Shown: piece after piece, positions 62,228 through 64,000 of the stretch
Layout: each line of letters starts with the position of its first letter
Position numbering within the stretch: the first letter of the stretch is position 1
Assembly (NCBI GenBank): GCA_903871335.1
Contig: CAIQGE010000033.1
Coordinates: forward strand, 78,472 to 142,471
Reading direction: 5' to 3'
DNA: 64,000 nucleotides
Source: an uncultured Actinomycetes bacterium
Lineage (GTDB): Bacteria; Actinomycetota; Acidimicrobiia; Acidimicrobiales; RAAP-2
Notes under the pieces: generated by a model
Told to the model about the DNA's origin: nothing
The model's database searches: none
What the model saw: only the letters and a program-made list of their open reading frames with translations
Translations under genes and position numbers: made by a program

Positions 62228-62427
62228 GCTTCACACTGTTCAACACGACCTACGATCGACGAGACGTCAAACTCGACCGCTACCTCCCCACCCGAAGGGC
62301 CTACTTCGTCGCCTTCGTTCTGTGGGCAATGGTGGGTGTCGCCAGCATCATCACCTCCGCGCCGTCAGAGTCTGGGGTGGCCAAATACCTACACGGGGCG
62401 ACCGTGGGCCGAAAATCTGAGAGGTGA
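62228..62427 (+). pseudogene. Headless fragment of a membrane protein gene (C-terminus)
   Basis: An open plus-strand frame without its own start reads YRFTLFNTTYDRRDVKLDRY, then PTRRAYFVAFVLWAMVGVASI as a membrane span, and ends GVAKYLHGATVGRKSER. Codon choice and composition look coding and nothing similar continues to the left, where the repeat protein begins on the other strand. I read it as the last 65 or so residues of a gene whose 5' part has been lost. The family is not recognised. Confidence 0.4.
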
Positions 62428-62501
62428 AGACCGAAGGGCGGCCCGTGGGGTGTCACAGCGTCTCGAAGCGGTCAGGAGTGCCCCGACCGGGTCCACGACC
62501 A

Positions 62502-62507
62502 TTAACT
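62502..62507 (+). promoter_or_regulatory. Possible -10 box of lysR
   Basis: TTAACT with seven bases to the ATG at 62515, the same hexamer as before npdG. Confidence 0.3.
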
Positions 62508-62514
62508 TTCGGAA

Positions 62515-63399
62515 ATGGAATTGCGACAGTTGCAGTCATTTCTCGCTGTCTACGAAACGGGAGGTTTCCGCGCTGCTGCTCATCGAGAGCACCTCACGCA
62601 GTCGGCCGTTTCCCGCCAAATTCAGCAACTAGAGCGTTCCCTCGGTGTCATCCTGTTCGTTCGGAACCCACGTGTCGTCACACCGACGCCAACAGGTCGT
62701 GCGCTCTATACACGCGTGGCGCCACTCGTTCGCGGCACGATCGACGCACTCGAAGCCACGCGACAAGGACAGTTGGAAGACACACTGCGTGTGGGCTATA
62801 TCGCACCCGCGCTCGCCGGAGCGCTTCCCAAGATGGTCGACGCTGTAAGAGTCGAACTGCCTCTTCTTCAATTGGATCTCAACGAACACGACAGCGCGGG
62901 CGTCGTGGAAGGACTCCGGGAGGGCGAACTCGATATCGGTTTCTTCGCATCCGATGATGCCCCTACAGACCTGCGCGCAACCGCGATCATGCCTATTTTT
63001 TACGGCATCGCGGTGTCGATAGATGATGAACTCGCGCAGCGATCCATTCTTGACGTAACCGAGCTCGAGGGACGTACGTTCATTAGCCTCGCCGCGCGCG
63101 AACCCATCCACCAACGAATACTCGACGTAGTGACGCACGCGTGTCCTGGATTGACGGTACAGACGGCCTTTGGATTTGGTGCCATTCAGTCACTCGTCCA
63201 TGACGGCGTCGGCGTCGCGCCGATCCCACTCGTCGCCATGACGCGCATTCCCGCCGGCATCACACTCCTGGAAACGGAGCCAGCACTCCCCTCATCCACC
63301 CTGTGGGCAGCTACTCGCAGGGGTCGTACGTCGCCCTCTGCATCGCGCGTCTTCGACCTCATCGCTGGCAACGACTCGACGAGGGCGTTCTCGCACTGA
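62515..63399 (+). CDS. LysR family transcriptional regulator
   Basis: 294 residues, normal length. Winged helix at the N-terminus: MELRQLQSFLAVYETGGFRAAA and LTQSAVSRQIQQLERSLGVILF, each read in part (1-49), with PTPTGRALY closing the DNA-binding domain. A two-lobed effector domain follows from about residue 90. It lies 227 bp upstream of the MDR oxidoreductase remnant in the same direction and may once have controlled it. The effector is unknown. Confidence 0.9.
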   Translation: MELRQLQSFLAVYETGGFRAAAHREHLTQSAVSRQIQQLERSLGVILFVRNPRVVTPTPTGRALYTRVAPLVRGTIDALEATRQGQLEDTLRVGYIAPALAGALPKMVDAVRVELPLLQLDLNEHDSAGVVEGLREGELDIGFFASDDAPTDLRATAIMPIFYGIAVSIDDELAQRSILDVTELEGRTFISLAAREPIHQRILDVVTHACPGLTVQTAFGFGAIQSLVHDGVGVAPIPLVAMTRIPAGITLLETEPALPSSTLWAATRRGRTSPSASRVFDLIAGNDSTRAFSH

Positions 63400-63626
63400 G
63401 GCAGGGCGCATCACCCGTCGATTCCGCCATGCGTCTCGTCCGTCAATGTCCTGAGGCCCGGCACCGACATTCCAGAACAAATGGCCTCCGACGTGATTCG
63501 CGGCGACGATGCGAAATGGGCATCACTAAGTGACGAAATCATCGTTGGTAATAGGAGCATCCACCCCTCTACCATCGGCCGAACCGCCTTCCCTAGTGGG
63601 CGCATAGCGAGAGGACCTGCGACACC

Positions 63627-63863
63627 ATGAAAGTTGTCGTCTACGACACATTTGGCGGGATTGATGTCCTCAAGATCGAGAACATCGCGTTGTCGGCCCC
63701 AGGGCCGACGGAGGTTCAGGTTGAGCCTTTTGCCGTCTCGGTGAACCCGATCGACGGAAAAATCCGACGCGGTGAATTGAAACTCATGTCCGGGGGACGC
63801 TTTCCGAAACGGACGGGTCAGGATTTCTCCGGCGTCATTCGAGCGGTCGGCAGCAAGGTCTGA
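63627..63863 (+). pseudogene. MDR-family NAD(P)-dependent oxidoreductase, interrupted by IS
   Basis: The first 78 residues of a quinone oxidoreductase-type medium-chain dehydrogenase: MKVVVYDTFGGIDVLKI, SVNPIDGKIRRGEL, and GQDFSGVIRAVGSKV, the GroES-like fold up to the point where family members continue with GxxVxxFxxGDxV. The TGA that ends it is the first three bases of the inserted element at 63861. The rest of the gene, including the nucleotide-binding domain, is missing from the window. Intact relatives exceed 300 residues. Confidence 0.75.
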
Positions 63864-63894
63864 GGTTCCCCAGAAATAGTGGACACCCAATAAT

Positions 63895-63910
63895 CCGACT
63901 CACGAGTCGG
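63895..63910 (+). repeat. Hairpin before IS transposase start
   Basis: CCGACT-CACG-AGTCGG, a perfect 6 bp stem with a four-base loop, 16 bases before the transposase ATG. In IS elements such hairpins can reduce expression from outside transcripts. Confidence 0.4.
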
Positions 63911-63926
63911 CTGGAAGGATGTCCAA

Positions 63927-64000
63927 ATGGGAGCAACCAGAAGGAAGTTCACTCTCGAGTTCAGGACTGAAGCGGCTCACCGCGTCATCGACACCGGAAG
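63927..64000 (+). CDS. IS3-family transposase OrfA (partial)
   Basis: The first 24 codons read MGATRRKFTLEF, then RTEAAHRVIDTG, the start of the helix-turn-helix protein OrfA of IS3-type elements. GGAAGG lies seven bases before the ATG. The remainder runs off the window; a frameshifted OrfB with a DDE domain would be expected next. Confidence 0.75.
   Translation, partial: MGATRRKFTLEFRTEAAHRVIDTG

Larger units (their letters stand above)
63861..64000 (+). mobile_element. Left part of an IS3-like insertion sequence
   Basis: The element starts with TGAGGTTCCCC and AATAGTGGACACC, which resembles the terminal repeats of IS3-family elements, and carries an OrfA-type transposase start 66 bases in. 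Its right end and target duplication are beyond the window. It splits the MDR gene. Family assignment is from the OrfA sequence. Confidence 0.7.

Noticed and set aside
63411..63890. A 159-codon minus-strand frame across the MDR remnant and IS end
   Set aside because: It is antisense to the clear MDR N-terminus and crosses the IS junction, so it cannot be an old gene.
1..64000. tRNA, rRNA, riboswitch and CRISPR array
   Set aside because: I found no tRNA-like TpsiC arm, no rRNA segment, no regular spaced direct repeats, and no riboswitch-like leader by eye; a covariance-model search would be needed to exclude small RNAs.

Overview
The window reads as a chromosomal segment of a high-GC, gene-dense actinobacterium. 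Several pathway markers point this way together: menaquinone genes (menG end, menF), a polyprenyl-phosphate-mannose synthase, a phosphatidylinositol-phosphate synthase / PatA / PimA set, mycothiol ligase MshC, a coenzyme F420 reductase, an InhA-like enoyl reductase and two SEDS proteins. The class Acidimicrobiia is my best guess, but this is inference from gene content and moderate-high GC; no rRNA or tRNA gene was seen to settle it.

Layout. 1-7.2 kb: menaquinone genes, Ppm-type mannosyltransferase, a flippase-like membrane protein, polyphosphate kinase, FtsW-type SEDS protein, DUF151 nuclease. 7.2-35.2 kb: an almost unbroken minus-strand run of about 26 housekeeping genes, read in the order npdG-mshC-thrS-HIT-pgsA-patA-pimA-(M48-like)-pdxS-pdxT-yebC-ruvC-ruvA-ruvB-yajC-secD-secF-rel-hisS-aspS-rarA-alaS-ruvX-mltG-aroE-rodA, with many 1-4 bp stop/start overlaps. 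It joins thiol and redox cofactors, phosphatidylinositol mannosides, vitamin B6, Holliday-junction repair, Sec export, stringent response, tRNA charging and peptidoglycan synthesis. 35.2-55.4 kb: fabI leads into a complete Wzx/Wzy-type exopolysaccharide locus (initiating phosphoglycosyltransferase, seven glycosyltransferase genes of which two are double-domain fusions, flippase, polymerase, fused Wzz/tyrosine kinase with a remarkable Tyr-Gly tail, a DUF4012 protein, a low-molecular-weight tyrosine phosphatase and an ABC exporter). 55.4-60.2 kb: SCO6745-like protein, GH13 glucosidase, TetR regulator, S66 peptidase and a small membrane protein. 60.3-64 kb: an unstable end holding a 5'-truncated repeat protein with a 14-G tract, a headless membrane-protein fragment, a LysR gene beside a zinc-free-type MDR oxidoreductase gene cut by an IS3-like element that runs off the window.

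Two organisational rules stand out. First, many transcription units start with a TANNNT-like -10 box exactly 6 (sometimes 7) bases before the start codon, which predicts leaderless mRNAs and fixes several start codons. Second, all seven convergent gene pairs between 1.3 and 56.4 kb overlap at their 3' ends by 4-29 bp. The exopolysaccharide locus is the best candidate for biology that has not been worked out: it pairs a kinase carrying 14 clustered tyrosines with a DUF4012 protein, and contains no recognisable LytR-CpsA-Psr ligase.
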